Notes: generated by a model not told the origin, from the sequence alone. Shown: positions 33,158 to 44,885, numbered from the stretch's first letter. The stretch is DNA of 64,000 nt from Melampsora larici-populina 98AG31 (GCF_000204055.1 NW_006768767.1:1218168-1282167), one strand, 5' to 3'. Numbers and translations are program-made.

Positions 33158-35337
33158 GAATCAAACGAAATTCAACGCCAAAAAAAAAGCTTGATGTAAA
33201 CTTGCGTGTGAGGTTTGGTGTGAGGTTTGGTGTGTGTGTGTGTGGGTGGGTGGGTTTTTTGTTGGGGTCTTGGATTGGTTTGGATTGATTATTTGTTTGG
33301 TTTGGAAAAAAAGATGAGTTGGAGAAAGGGTTGTGGTTTTTGGTTTTTGGTGGGTTTGTGAGAAGGTTTGGGTAGGGTGGTGTTTTCTTTGGGTAGGGTG
33401 GTGTTTTCTTTGGGTAGAGGAGAATTTGAAAAGTAAATGTATGATAGGGTTTTTTTTGAATGTAAAAATAAAGTAGTTTTATGATTTATAAGGGTTTTTA
33501 TGTTCAGCTAGAGGGGAGGGGAGCTAAAGCCTATGTAGTAGAGTTGAGTGTTGAGTTGGAAGTGGTACCATTGCCAGATGGGAAACCAGATCCAGAAAAA
33601 CAAAAGTAAGAAGGGTGTGTGCAAGCTACACTGTTAAGAGGATCTAAAGCTAATGGTGAAGCTGTGTGAGCCAACTTGACATCACCTGATTGTAATTTGA
33701 AAATGATTAACTACAACCACACAAAGCTTTGGGACCTAGATGAGCACAGCAAAAGGTTGGTGAGAAAGGGTTTTAAACCATTTATTATAGTTTAAATGTT
33801 CTCTTTGATTACAAGTTTTTGATTTGATCACACACAATCATGTGGTTTTTTCTTCATGTTTTTTTTTGGTTTTATAGGATAAAAACAAGTCGAGTGCAAA
33901 TATCAATGAAGTTTCTTTTCATTTAAGAAATCAATTCATACTAGACTACTACCATATACAGTCAAACCAGAAAATCTTGTCACAAATTCCCCGCCAAATT
34001 GCTCGAGTTTTGCGGGCAAAATCGGTCAAGCTTTTCCGATTTGACTGTATGAATCTCAAGGATAAAACAAACCGATTGATGGGTTTTTGTAAATTGGTTT
34101 ACTTTGATTGATTTATTGATTGATTTAGAAGGAACACATACATAAGAATGAATTTTTTATAGTTCTTGTAAGAACTATGGTGTAAAGAACCCATTGTTTT
34201 TGTTTTGATTAAGAAATAACAAAAGTAAATGGAAAGAAAAAGGTTAATGATTGAGGAATCAATTTCATTACAAGTTTTGGAATATAAGATTTTGAAGAAA
34301 TGTGACGTACAGTTGAATCTAATGAAAAACTTGATTGAAGTTTCATTAGGTCTTGAAATTCGGTGGATTTTAAATGAGATTCTAGTCCTGATTTATTTTC
34401 GTATCTTCAACATCAAAAATCGAAATCGAATAAAATCACGATCGATAACACGCAATCGAAAAGTAAAAAGAAGTCAAAAACATTGAGGATGATGAGTGGG
34501 TGTTTTGTTGTGATTTAGAGTAAAAGAGTGTAAAAGAGGACATACTCTTCATAGATTGTAAACTTATTGGGAGTTTCAAATGATTGATGAACTCGATAAC
34601 TATTGAACCAAAAAATCAAAAATAATCAAAACTTGTAAAAATCGAAAATAAACGAAGAAAGAAAGAAAGAAAGAAGACGACAATTACCTTAATGTACCTG
34701 GTTCTTCATCACTCTTTGCTTTTTTTTGAATATTTAATAACTTTGATTTGATTTGATCGGTTTGATCATCTTGAACGGTTATGGTGGCTAAGATTATAAA
34801 CTTGGTGTCTTTTATGTAGCTTGGTAAGGGTGGTATTGATGACATATTTTTGGGGGGTTGGTTGAGGTTTGATGGATTGGTTTACCGGGAATCAAGACAG
34901 TGGTTTTGATTTGTAGTTGGTTGGTTTGGTTGGGGTACACGGTTACAACAGTGAACTTTGGTTTTATTAATTTACTGCGCTCATCAATCTTGGATGGATT
35001 TACACTCTCAAATCAAACTTAAAGAAGCTGTTTACAAAGTTGAGATGCTTTTTGAGTTCATCAGAGCGAAATTGTAGAAAGATTGGTTGACTTGAACATG
35101 ACTTGGTTCAACAAGACTCAAGACTCAAACAGACAGCTCATCAAGACTCATGAAGTTGATTAAGTTTGATCGCTTCAATCAAACTGTTTCATTAAAATCA
35201 GCAGTTTCAATTCAAACTGTACTTTAATATAATTCATTTTTAAAAAAAAAGTACTTAACCATAGCATACATTCTAGAAAATAGAATTCAGTTTACCAAAA
35301 AACTTCAAGATCAACCACTATCACTTCAATCCGATTC
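33158..35337. other. Intergenic stretch between GYP1 and MDM34
   Basis: Over 2 kb, AT-rich, with G/T-rich tracts at 33210-33420 and a MITE at 33959-34047. A short peptide-like frame at about 33508-33609 (GAKAYVVELSVELEVVPLP) and an 85-codon open frame at 34229-34486 have no further support. Confidence 0.4.
33959..34047. mobile_element. 89-bp pogo/Tc1-like MITE, copy 2
   Basis: CAGTCAAACC...GATTTGACTG, flanked by TA on both sides, the same length and same centre (CGCCAAATTGCTCGAGTTTT) as the copy at 10277-10365. Non-coding; it would need a transposase from elsewhere. Confidence 0.8.
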
Positions 35338-36822
35338 ATGTCATTTCGATTCGATTGGCCATTCTTCTCAGATTCATTTTATGATCAAGCAAAAGATTTA
35401 TTATGTTCGGTAATCATCAATTCTTACCATCAAACTCATTCAACCATAAACTAATCCATCGATTCTCTTTTTCTAATCTCAGGCTCTCAACAAAGGAGAC
35501 AAACCTCCGATTATTGCTGATAGAATAGATGTAGCTCATTTAGATATGGGTACGATCGTAAGAAGATCTTTTTGAAGTTGAAGTTGAAGATTGAAGATTG
35601 ACTTTGAATTGACTTTTTCATGATAAATTTTTTGTAATAGCCACCCGATTTAGAAATCTTAGAGATTGGTGATTTAGGTACAGATCGATTTAGAGGTATC
35701 TTTCGTTTAACTTATGCTGGTGATGCTTCAATAGGTTTACAAACTAAAATCCAGGTTTGATTTCTAACAAATCTTTTCCAAAACCAAATTCACATCAAAA
35801 AAACTAATCTTGAGTGTGTTCTTTTTGGGGGGGTTTAGGCAAATCCCTTACGATCTAAAACTTCAGCTACTTCTCCTGATATACTTTCAAGTCCTTCGAT
35901 CTTATTCGCTTCAACACCTTTAATAGTTCCCATGAATTTAAAACTATCATGTTTAAAACTTCGAGCGATTGTAGTCTTGGTGATTTCAAGATTAGAAGGT
36001 GTTACATTAGTCTTCAAGAACGATCCATTAGAGAGTGTACAAGTTTCATCGACATTTGATTCGGTTTTGGCTATTCAAGCTTTTGTTCAATCTGAAATCG
36101 AACGTCAATTAAGAGAATTGTTTAGGACTGAATTACCTGGGATCATTCATCATCTTAGTCGTCGTTGGATTAAATCTCAATCTAATCTTTCATCTACCAA
36201 TTCATCTAAACCGATCAATCCAAAGCCTTCAACAACCATTCATTCGTCTTCTCCTCTTTTATCTTCAAGACCTTCATCTCTAGTCGAACCTAGAAGTCGG
36301 GACCAATCTCCTTCACCTGCTTCGGTACCTGATTGTGTGGAATCTTATGATCCTACTTATGGACTTAGACCATCCCATCCACCTCTCATTGGAAAGTTCA
36401 ATCGGTATCGGTCTTTGGTAGCCAAGAAAGCTAGAACTCAAGGTTTGAGTGCAGTTTTAGAATCCGATGATGATCCTCAAGACGAAAACATCATACCGAA
36501 CCCTCCATCTGATCCTTCCACACCTCCCCCTCCTTACTCTCTACCACGCCTCTCTTCAAGCTCTCAAATCGATGGACTTGATCATGATCAAGTGATCAAT
36601 CATTCTGCACCTAATACGCCTACTAGATTAACTTCGAAACCAAGAATCTTAAGATCACAATCTGCACTTTTAAGTCCTCATACATTTCCTTCTTCGTCTT
36701 TTGGAGGAGGAGGAACAGGAGGAGTATCATCATCATCATCAAGTAGAAGTAATCGAAGAGTCTTTTCAACTGAAACTCAATTAGCTAGTCCGATTTGGGG
36801 ACCTAGTCGAAATCATGAAACA

Positions 36823-36854
<32 letters not shown>

Positions 36855-36960
36855 AGATTTGGGGTTGAGAGATGCTAGATTGGAAAGGTTTTCGAATGGT
36901 TTTATGAATGGTAGATCTACGAATGGGTTAAATGAAAGTAAATTAAGTTCATTCATTTAG
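35338..36960 (+). CDS. MDM34: Mitochondrial distribution and morphology protein 34 (ERMES subunit), four exons
   Basis: Exons 35338-35409, 35483-35557, 35641-35754 and 35839-36960 join in phase to 460 residues. Mdm34 is the mitochondrial outer-membrane component of ERMES, which tethers mitochondria to the ER and carries lipids. The start [14 protein letters not shown] is diagnostic for the family; [33 protein letters not shown] and RLTYAGDA follow, then the rest of the lipid-binding SMP domain to about residue 195 ([20 protein letters not shown]). The remainder is disordered, with an acidic glutamate run at about 36825-36860. The frame ends at TAG 36958-36960, but a conserved C-terminal block lies downstream in another frame (37022-37525). 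Confidence 0.9.
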
Positions 36961-37021
36961 CTTCGACTGATACCAATACGAATACGAATACGAATACGAC
37001 ACCTACAAGATATGGAGCTAA

Positions 37022-37525
37022 TTCTCATCAAGATCAATGATGACTAGTCCATATACACAGTCCCCTATCATCACTCGATTCTCTTCTTCTACTGCTCCTT
37101 CTTCACCTTTTTCTAGCAGTACTCCATTCCCATCCACATCCTCTTCGTCATTTCAAAAGATGAAGTCGAAAGAAACAGGAACAGATGAGAAGGAAATCGA
37201 TTTGTTGGGATTGGAAGATGAAGGATTCAGATCAGGATCATCTTCATCGGAGAATGTGAACTTGTTAGCATCACTTTCGAGACAGAATTGGACTTTAAGT
37301 CCGTTTGTGAGATCGATTACTCATGTGGCTTCTAGATCTACTCCTACGACTGGTCAGAGTCATAAGTCGGATTTTAGGAAACAGAGGAATGGGTTGGATG
37401 GAGTGGGGTTTAGGAGTTGGAATGGGAGTGGGAATCAGAGTAACGAGAGTGGGAGTGGGAATGGGAATGGGGAAGAGGTTTGGGTACAGAAAAGGGTGAA
37501 TAAGATTGGAAAAAAGAAGAGCTGA
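37022..37525 (+). CDS. Probable last exon or frameshifted C-terminus of MDM34
   Basis: A + frame encodes a Ser/Thr-rich stretch and then LLASLSRQNWTLSPFVRSITH, which resembles the conserved Mdm34 C-terminal motif (N-x-TLSPFTRS-x-EH). It therefore belongs with MDM34 rather than being a separate gene. Its frame is shifted relative to the exon ending at 36960. An intron with acceptor AG at 37031-37032 and a weak donor at 36888 would be phase-compatible; otherwise one or two indels near the AATACG repeat (about 36975-37000) broke the frame. It ends at TGA 37523-37525. Confidence 0.6.
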   Translation, partial: FSSRSMMTSPYTQSPIITRFSSSTAPSSPFSSSTPFPSTSSSSFQKMKSKETGTDEKEIDLLGLEDEGFRSGSSSSENVNLLASLSRQNWTLSPFVRSITHVASRSTPTTGQSHKSDFRKQRNGLDGVGFRSWNGSGNQSNESGSGNGNGEEVWVQKRVNKIGKKKS

Positions 37526-38290
37526 TTAGTAAAGTTGATTAGTGAAATTCAATGAAAGTTTTGATTGTGATTTTTGAAAAAATGAAACATACTCGAGTCA
37601 AGAGCTTTTGGATTAGGGTTTTCTCTTCTGATTTCTTTATATGCCAATATATGTTTGTTTGAATTTGATTCTTTGGTTTTGGTTTTGGTTTTTTTTATCT
37701 GTTTTTTTAGATGATTTTTAGATTTAGACGATTTTTTAGATGATTTTTAGATGATTTTTAGATGATTTTTAGATGATTTTTTGAGATTTATTATTATTAA
37801 AGATTATTATTATTATTGAATTATTGATCTCTTTCTGTTTTTTTTCAATACAAGAATCTGTTTTCCTCTTCTTCCCCTTTCTTTTATATTGTTTGAATTT
37901 CTTACTACATAGTATATGATTTGTTTTAAACAATTTTGATTTTTAACTTTTGATGATCTTGATGAAGTCTTTATTTATTTTTTTGCTTGAAACAAAAAAT
38001 TCATGAGTGATTGATTTTTACAACTTATTTAGATTTTTGTTTTTGATTTGTTTTTGTATGATGTTGTTGTGGGGTTTTCTTTACAATTGTTGTCTTTTGT
38101 TTTACAATTGTTGGGGTCTTTCTTGGTATGATTTTTATGAACTTGAACTTGGATTTTTGTAGATTACAGATGAATGATAGATGAATGATGATGAAATTGA
38201 TAGATGAGGAGTCAAAAATGATGAATGAACAATCACATCAATAGATTATAGAGGATGAAGTTGATAGATGATTCAAGGCTGTGACTGTTT
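37526..38290. repeat. AT-rich low-complexity stretch with ATGATTTTTAG repeats
   Basis: Downstream of MDM34 the sequence is strongly T-rich. At about 37705-37785 the unit GATGATTTTTAG is repeated imperfectly at least five times, followed by an ATT/TTA microsatellite near 37790-37820. No gene. Confidence 0.5.
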
Positions 38291-38500
38291 ACTATACTAT
38301 ACTATACTATACTATACTATACTATACTATACTATACTATACTATACTATACTATACTATACTATACTATACTATACTATACTATACTATACTATACTAT
38401 ACTATACTATACTATACTATACTATACTATACTATACTATACTATACTATACTATACTATACTATACTATACTATACTATACTATACTATACTATACTAT
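38291..38500. repeat. Microsatellite (ACTAT)n, 42 copies
   Basis: 210 bases of uninterrupted ACTAT pentamers, about 42 units without a single mismatch. Long open frames through it are artefacts. Such purity implies recent expansion or recent copying, and copy number may differ from the assembly. Confidence 0.95.
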
Positions 38501-38862
38501 ATACTTGGGCTATAGTTGAGCTATACTTGGTATAGTATAGGAGTACACAAACCTACAAGTTCAACCCATCAACAGAGGGTTAGGTTTAGGGTTACCCAAC
38601 ACACTTGAATGTTTATCTTACAGATTCATCCATTCCAACATCTGACCTTAAAAGACTGCTTCTGTTTTTCATCCCATCTTTTCTTACTCTCAAAGATGTT
38701 ATAGATTGTTTGCTATTGACCATCCAACTAAAGCTCTTCTTTCAACCACTTTTTTGATTTACAGCAATCAACCAACACTGAAAGTGTGGCCTACAGAATT
38801 GTTTGTATTTGTATTCTGGCCTTAAGAAGATTTCCATAGTGAACAACACCTTGGTGAGTTAT

Positions 38863-39002
38863 CACTTTGAATATAATGGGTTTGTCCAAGGTGAAAAATG
38901 ATTAAAAATGCATTAAATCTGCATTAAATCTGCATTATCAATGATTTTGTGCATGAGGTTCAATCATTTTTTACCTTGGAGAAACACATTATATTTGCAG
39001 TG
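38863..39002. mobile_element. CACTA-like MITE family, copy 1
   Basis: 140 bp with inverted arms: CACTTTGAATATAATG at the left and, reversed, CACTGCAAATATAATG at the right, extending to CCAAGGTGAAAAATGATT. The internal unit ATTAAATCTGC is duplicated. It is related to 48311-48470. Flanking trinucleotides TAT and TGT are not identical. Confidence 0.6.
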
Positions 39003-40042
39003 TGTTAAGCACCGGTAACCACCATGCACCTTAGACCATCATAAATAATGATTATAATTCTTTCTATCTTACAAAGAATTGAATAAAAAAACTTGCAGAG
39101 TTCCAAAGGTATCAAAAGACCTTTGAAGTATAAACTTTGTAAGAACATCTTATCCTAATCCTCCATATTACCTCCATTTAGGAACTTGGGCTGAAACTGG
39201 GTGTACCAGAGTTTTTGGCAACCAGGTTAGGTTTGAACACAGCTATTATGTACAGGTGTTTGAGTGGCTCTTGGCACTGATCCTTAAGATTTAGTGCATG
39301 GCTTTGTACAATATGTTAAGGTCAAATATGGTACTGTTAGGCTGTGTCCACTTAGTGGGGAATTTGAGAAATTGCATTCTGAGCAACCACTTTTCTACAT
39401 GTAGAAACGTTTTTTTTGGGAAAAACCACAATTAAATTTGAGACTTTGTGAAAAATCATGAAAGAAGCGGTCATGATTCATTTGATTTGGAGGCAATCAA
39501 GGATGGCTGGAAACCATTCATCCTTGGACCTTATCTCCTTGGCAATCTCATTCCTTGTCTTTCCTCCTCCTCTGTTCTCATCAGTTTCTTTTCAATCTAA
39601 TATAAATCCAATTCAAGATCAAAATCACCTTGAAACATGGAAGCTTGGTGTGATTGACCATTGAATGGATTAAGTTCAAAACAAACTCAATAATGACTAT
39701 CATTGTCATTATTGATTGTCATTAACTTCAACATTTTCACTCATGATCTAACTCAAAAACTTATGGAGAAAAACCAATGAAGTCATCACACAAAGAGCCA
39801 CAACAATATGGATCTGTTTAAGACTATCATCAAAAACCAAAGACTGATGGGATATAAAGGATGATCAAATTAACAAAATCAAGCTTCATTTTTCAATTGA
39901 TCCAGTTAATGGATGGTAGGTGGTGTGAGGGCTTCTGTACCGTGAAAGGTACCTTTTAAAATTTGAAAAAAGGGTGTTACAAAGCTGTAACAAGGGTGTG
40001 AAGAATTTAGAAATGTGATTTTGGTTGACAAGAATGTGATAT
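39003..40042. other. Intergenic stretch
   Basis: About 1 kb without a supported gene between the CACTA-like MITE and the hAT element. A 68-codon frame at 39458-39664 has no recognisable feature. Confidence 0.35.
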
Positions 40043-43000
40043 CAACACACAAACCGAACCGCAGAGAAAAACGGTCTACGGTGCGGTGCGGTACGGTCTG
40101 GAGACCGTAGGCTGCGGTCCGACCCGCTACGGTCAAACCGTACCGTAGTCTGGGAATCCTCCAAGAATTAGGAGGGGTGACCGTAGCACTGTCTACGTAT
40201 TATGAAGTATTCTCACCGTAGTTCGGAGTGCAATACGATCACTCCGGTACTCTTCAGCCTCAAGAATCAGATTCCCAAGATGGTAAGCATTCGACACTTA
40301 TGTGCTTGTTCAACCCGATTGAGATAAATTCGACTCAAACAAGCAAGGGGTCTCAAAACACAAGCAAGGGATGGTTTAATATTCTCATGGGTTTGTTCGT
40401 TTCCATCGTCTTTTTATTTCCTTGGCCCACCTTTCTCCTCATTGTTTCTCTTCCTTCGTGCTTTCCCTTTCATTCATTACATTTTCATCTTACTTTCCTC
40501 ACTTAAGTTATTCAAGGCTGAATCAATGTCCTCTTTATTATCTGCTCCTGAGACTCAGAGTTCCCAGCCCACTCAAACTTCCTCTCGATCTCGCCGCTCT
40601 ACACGGGTTAGCCCTGCTTGTCGTGAACCTGGTTTTGTTCCTACTTCGGCCGACTCTCGGAGGTCACTATATGCACCTGATGAAGAAGAAGAAAGCGACG
40701 ATGATCCAGAAGAAGATGTGACAGAGTCTGGAGCTGGAGAAATTGAAACACTTCTTACCCCAACACGACCTCCAGCTCCTCGCCCCAAGAAGCGCGCCGC
40801 CGACTCTGAAGTTCAACCTCAGCCAGCCAAAAAAACTCAAAAGACTACTGCTACTGCCAAAGATAAAGGTAAAGGCACCCGGAAAACAGTCACTGTAAGC
40901 GTACCAGGTAGATCTATGTTTTTAAACTTATGTTGATTTACTTTTGTAAATCTTGGATTCTTCTCAGGATTTTACAGTACCTGACAATGTCGATGTTGAT
41001 CAAGTGAGCCCCACCGCGGCTCCTGCGAAGCCATTCCAAACTCAAAGCAAAAGAGTATCACATCTTTTGTCCTATTATAAATCCCAACCAGTCCAACTCA
41101 TCGATGATGTGAGTTTGTTTTGATATCTATCATGACTTCAGCATGGATTTAACTGACCAATTTCTTTATAACAGCCAATCGGAGTTTTACGTGGTTATGA
41201 GTGCCAGTATTGTCCTGAGACTTTTGCACGGGGTATAGATGGAAATAGCAATCTCTATGGCCATTGAGACGGCGATAAGAATCGAATTCCATGTCCTGGA
41301 CGTAGCGAAGCAATGAAGGAGGAAAATCATGGTCTTCCTCCTACCTACCAAGAACGAAACAAGTCCCTTAAAGCTACAGCAAACGAATCATCATCCGCTG
41401 CCTTGATGAAATCATATGTCAACCAACCACCTTTCAACGTCGACATCCTGAACGTTTTATTGGTCATCTGGCTGTTGCGACATGCCCTTCCATGGGTCCG
41501 ATTTCAAGACCCAACACTCAGGGCTTCCTTTCATCTCACCCATCCCAAGGCCAATCTCAGGAGCCCCACTTGGGCTGCTGCTACTGCCAAGGAATTACAT
41601 TCTTCTTTATACAACCAGTTGATTAGCAATATTAAAGTAAGCGGTAATCTCTTCTATCAATGATTTAAAGAACATCCATCTAACTTGCGTTTGTACACTG
41701 CAGGGTAATAAAGGCAGGATTTGCCTTGTCCACAATGGATGGACAACGAAAGGAAATCGTTTAGCTTTCATAGGTGTGACCGCAACTTGGATTGATTCCG
41801 ATTGGAAGTATCAATCCAGCCACCTAACTTTGAAGTTGGCAACATGGCACCACTGTGGTGCTTTGCTTGCCCGACCGGTGGGAAAGTTTCTGATCAAGCA
41901 CGGTCTTCATGAGAAGGTCTGCTCATCTTTTATTTTATCTATTGTATCTTTTCATTTATTATCTTATCATAAGTTCTGATTTGGCCTCAAATCATATCAG
42001 GTACTATCACAAACGACTGATTCGGGTGCCAACAATAAGACTATGGCCGAAGAACTCGAGAATATGTTCAAGAACGCCGAACATTCAGTCTACTGGGATT
42101 CAGCAGCCAATCATGTGCGATGCTATTGCCATAAGCTCGCTCTGGTAGTCAAGCACGGACTCAAGACCATGAACATCTCAGCGGGGCACGTCAAACCAAC
42201 TACTCGACCGGGGTCAACTGTCCCAGTACCCACATTGACACTCAACACCGGAGAAGACGACATCAATATCCAATCATCATCAGACAAGGATGATGCAGGC
42301 TTAACACCCACTGCTGTTAATCCCGATTATAAAGAAGACGATTGTGAAAACGAGGAACCAACCAACACTACAGAGCTGGTCAAACGTGCATTAATAAAGG
42401 TCAGTCGGTAGACAGCTTTCTCTTCTCCTTCCCTCCTCTTCAAAATCGCTTGCAGCTAACATTTCAGGTGACATCTACTTTAGTGTGACAAGGTTGTAAC
42501 ATTGATCTGTTCGAGCTCCTCCCGTCAACAATGGTTCAACAGCCGTGCAAAGGCGCAAGGTCTTAAAAGTATCATACATGGCTGGGGAGTGCGTTGGAAT
42601 GCCAAAGCCGACAGCCAAAGGCGTGCAGCCGCTGGACATGAGGTAATGTTATTCTGAATCACGTTATATGAGTATTACGATCTCACCTGACCTGTTTCCT
42701 TCCAACAGATCATCAATGGCATGCTTCATACCGATTCAAAAACAAATTGCTTCTTCCGTGGCTTGAGCATCTCCAATGAAGAATGGAATGCTGTCCGCTC
42801 AGTGAACAAGGTGCTCGAGGTTTGTCATTCTGTTTTATATGTTTTGGTAGACGACGTTTTGATTGAGCATTCAAATTCATTCTAGGTATTTGAGCGTGCA
42901 ACCATCCGAATGGAGGGCAACTTTCCCTCAGGCTGCAAAGTCTTGTCGGAGTATCGTAAGGTTCAAAATGAACTTCAAGCACTTCAAAAGGACAGTGCTT

Positions 43001-44106
43001 TTCCTAGCCTCGATGTGATGATCACTGAGATGCTCAAGCATCTGAAAATTTACCCCGACGAGGCCGCTGAAACACAGGTCGTACAAATGGCCACAATCCT
43101 CAACCCACGACACAGATTAAACTACATCACAAAGTTCTACCCAGACGTTGAATTGAGCGCGCGACATTCATTAGAAACTATCTTTTCTGAATACTCTGGA
43201 AACATGCCACCCCCACAAGCACCTTCAGTAGAGATTATTGCAGAAAATCGACCTGATGACAGTGATGATGAAGAAGATAACTTATTTCCAGCCGCACTAG
43301 CAACTGAGACTGTCCAGGACATTCAGATTGAACTAAGAAGATATCTTGAGGGTGCTAATCCTATTGGCAAAGGAGTTAGTGCGCTTGACTGGTGGGCTGT
43401 GAGTACCTTTTTTCGACTCATGTTCATTATCTTACTCATCACCGATTTCTTGACTATATGAAATGTAGAGTAATACAAAGGATTTCCCAATCTTGGCCAC
43501 CATGGCTCGAGATTATCTGGCGTTGCCTGCAACTTTGTGCGTGGTCGAGCGCACTTTCTCTTCGGCTGCCGACGTCGCCGTTTCAAGTCGAGGATTGATG
43601 AAGCCTTCAACCATCTCACAGGCTGTTGGTTGCCGAGAATGGTTGAAAAACAAGGCTGTGCCTTCTGGTAAATTTCAAGATGCGGTCACTTACCTTTTAG
43701 ATCATGAGTTGCGCAAAGGGAAAAAGAAGAACAAGCAGATCTGAGTTATGCTCCACATTTCCTTTTGTCTCTTTGTGTTTTTTTCATTAATGTCCAATAC
43801 AACTTTCTTGTTTCCTCCTTTTTGGTAAACTTTTTATTTCACCATTACAACTATTTTAATTGAATTTGTCACCTTTCTATTCTACAAGAAATTTATGTCC
43901 GTCTTTTTTCCTTTTTTTGAGCGTAGTCAACCGTAGAATACGGTGCCTACGGTACGGTCCGCTACGGGCTGACCGTACCGTAGTGACAAGGCTGAGCCAG
44001 TAATACTATTAACTACACTACGGTTACGGTGAGGTTTAAAAATTAAACCTTACCGTACCGCAGCCGAGACCGTATTGCACTGCACTACGGGCCGGTTTGC
44101 GTGTTG
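40043..44106 (+). mobile_element. Full-length hAT transposon, 4.06 kb
   Basis: Ends are CAACACACAAACCG at the left and, reversed, CAACACGCAAACCG at the right. The flanks share GTGATAT(C) (40036-40043 and 44107-44114), consistent with the 8-bp duplication of hAT elements, one base being ambiguous. Both subterminal zones (40065-40250 and 43920-44095) are packed with ACGGT/ACCGT repeats, probable transposase-binding sites. The interior carries one nine-exon transposase gene. Confidence 0.85.
40526..43744 (+). pseudogene. hAT transposase, nine exons, one in-frame stop
   Basis: Exons 40526-40894, 40968-41108, 41175-41636, 41704-41916, 42001-42399, 42484-42642, 42709-42819, 42886-43398 and 43469-43744 join in phase throughout (880 codons). 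The protein would excise and reinsert the element. Exon 1 is disordered and basic/acidic. The BED zinc finger in exon 3 (ECQYCPETFARG...NLYGH) is cut by TGA at 41265-41267. Exon 4 has VHNGWTTKGNRLAFIG, where family members have Asp at the Asn, the first catalytic acid; exon 5 keeps the second (TTDSGANNKTMAEE) and RCYCHKLAL. The last exon has the hATC dimerisation domain (LCVVERTFSSAADVAVSS). One stop plus the Asp-to-Asn change makes it inactive. Confidence 0.88.
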
Positions 44107-44669
44107 GTGATATCATCACATTCTTGGAAAGAGCTAGAAAAAGACTTTTTACACGTGTTCTGTGATTTTTAGAATGCTAGTATTTAAGAAAACAAACACA
44201 TTTCACAGAATGTGATTCATTGACATTCAAGAAGGTGCTTAAGTGAATGTGCCCTTAGCCTACAGTCCTGTATTCAGGGTCCAGGGCTCAGGGCTGGAAT
44301 TACAGCCCTTTGGTCAAGGAGCCAACACAACAATCCCTTGTGACAGCCACTAAAACTCAAGAGCTGTTATTCAGTTGCTGCATTTGTCTTGACTCATGAT
44401 CTGTGAAATTTAATTCAGTCAAGTTGGTTGTGTTGATGACCATGGGTTTATGTATCCTGCTTGAGATACAACTTCTGCTGTTTGAAAGAGCCTGGAAATT
44501 TGTACTGTGGTGATGTGATAGTAATATTATGTCTTGGACTTTTGAAAACAAAATATGATTCTGGCCTGAAGTCCTATGCTGATCAAATAGCCAAAAAATG
44601 ACAGCTTTAATAAAAAGCTATGACATCATTTTTGCTTCTTAGTCCTTAAATGGTACCAACAACTCAACT
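44107..44669. other. Intergenic stretch
   Basis: About 560 bases between the hAT element and the split tRNA gene with no supported feature. Confidence 0.4.
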
Positions 44670-44885
44670 GCCTTAGTAGCTCACACTACATGCAAAGTGC
44701 TGACCCCGCGGATGCGGGGTCGCGGTGACGCCGCACAAAACCCAAGGGGGGGTCGATCCGGGGTCAGCGCGACGCCGCACCCGCGGCGTCACCACCTTGC
44801 ATGTAGTGTCAGTGGTAGAGCGTTTGCCTAGTACAAACATGGTTTGAGCAGCAAAAGGTCCAGTGTTTGACTCACTGTTGAGGCA
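44670..44885 (+). pseudogene. tRNA-Thr(AGT) gene split by a MITE
   Basis: The same tRNA as at 28705-28794: GCCTTAGTAGCTCA at 44670-44683, then, after the insertion, GTGGTAGAGCGTTTGCCTAG... to TTGAGGCA at 44885. Anticodon AGT is kept, with a 16-base intron. The insertion falls in the D loop and duplicated TCA (44681-44683, 44809-44811). The T loop reads TTTGACT where the intact gene has TTCGACT, losing a conserved C, so the gene is doubly disabled. Confidence 0.85.
44684..44808. mobile_element. 125-bp CACTA-ended MITE inside the tRNA gene
   Basis: Inverted ends CACTACATGCAA and TTGCATGTAGTG, flanked by a 3-bp TCA duplication. The inside is very GC-rich (GACCCCGCGGATGCGGGGTC, GACGCCGCACCCGCGGCGTC), unlike the CACTA element at 21393. 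Confidence 0.85.

Noticed and set aside
33508..33609. 34-codon frame with VELSVELEVVPLP
   Set aside because: Too short; looks coding-like but has no start or neighbouring exon.
34229..34486. 85-codon frame
   Set aside because: Basic, AT-rich composition typical of chance frames in intergenic DNA.
38268..38535. Two overlapping frames of about 84 codons translating as YYTIL repeats
   Set aside because: They are only the ACTAT microsatellite read in different frames.
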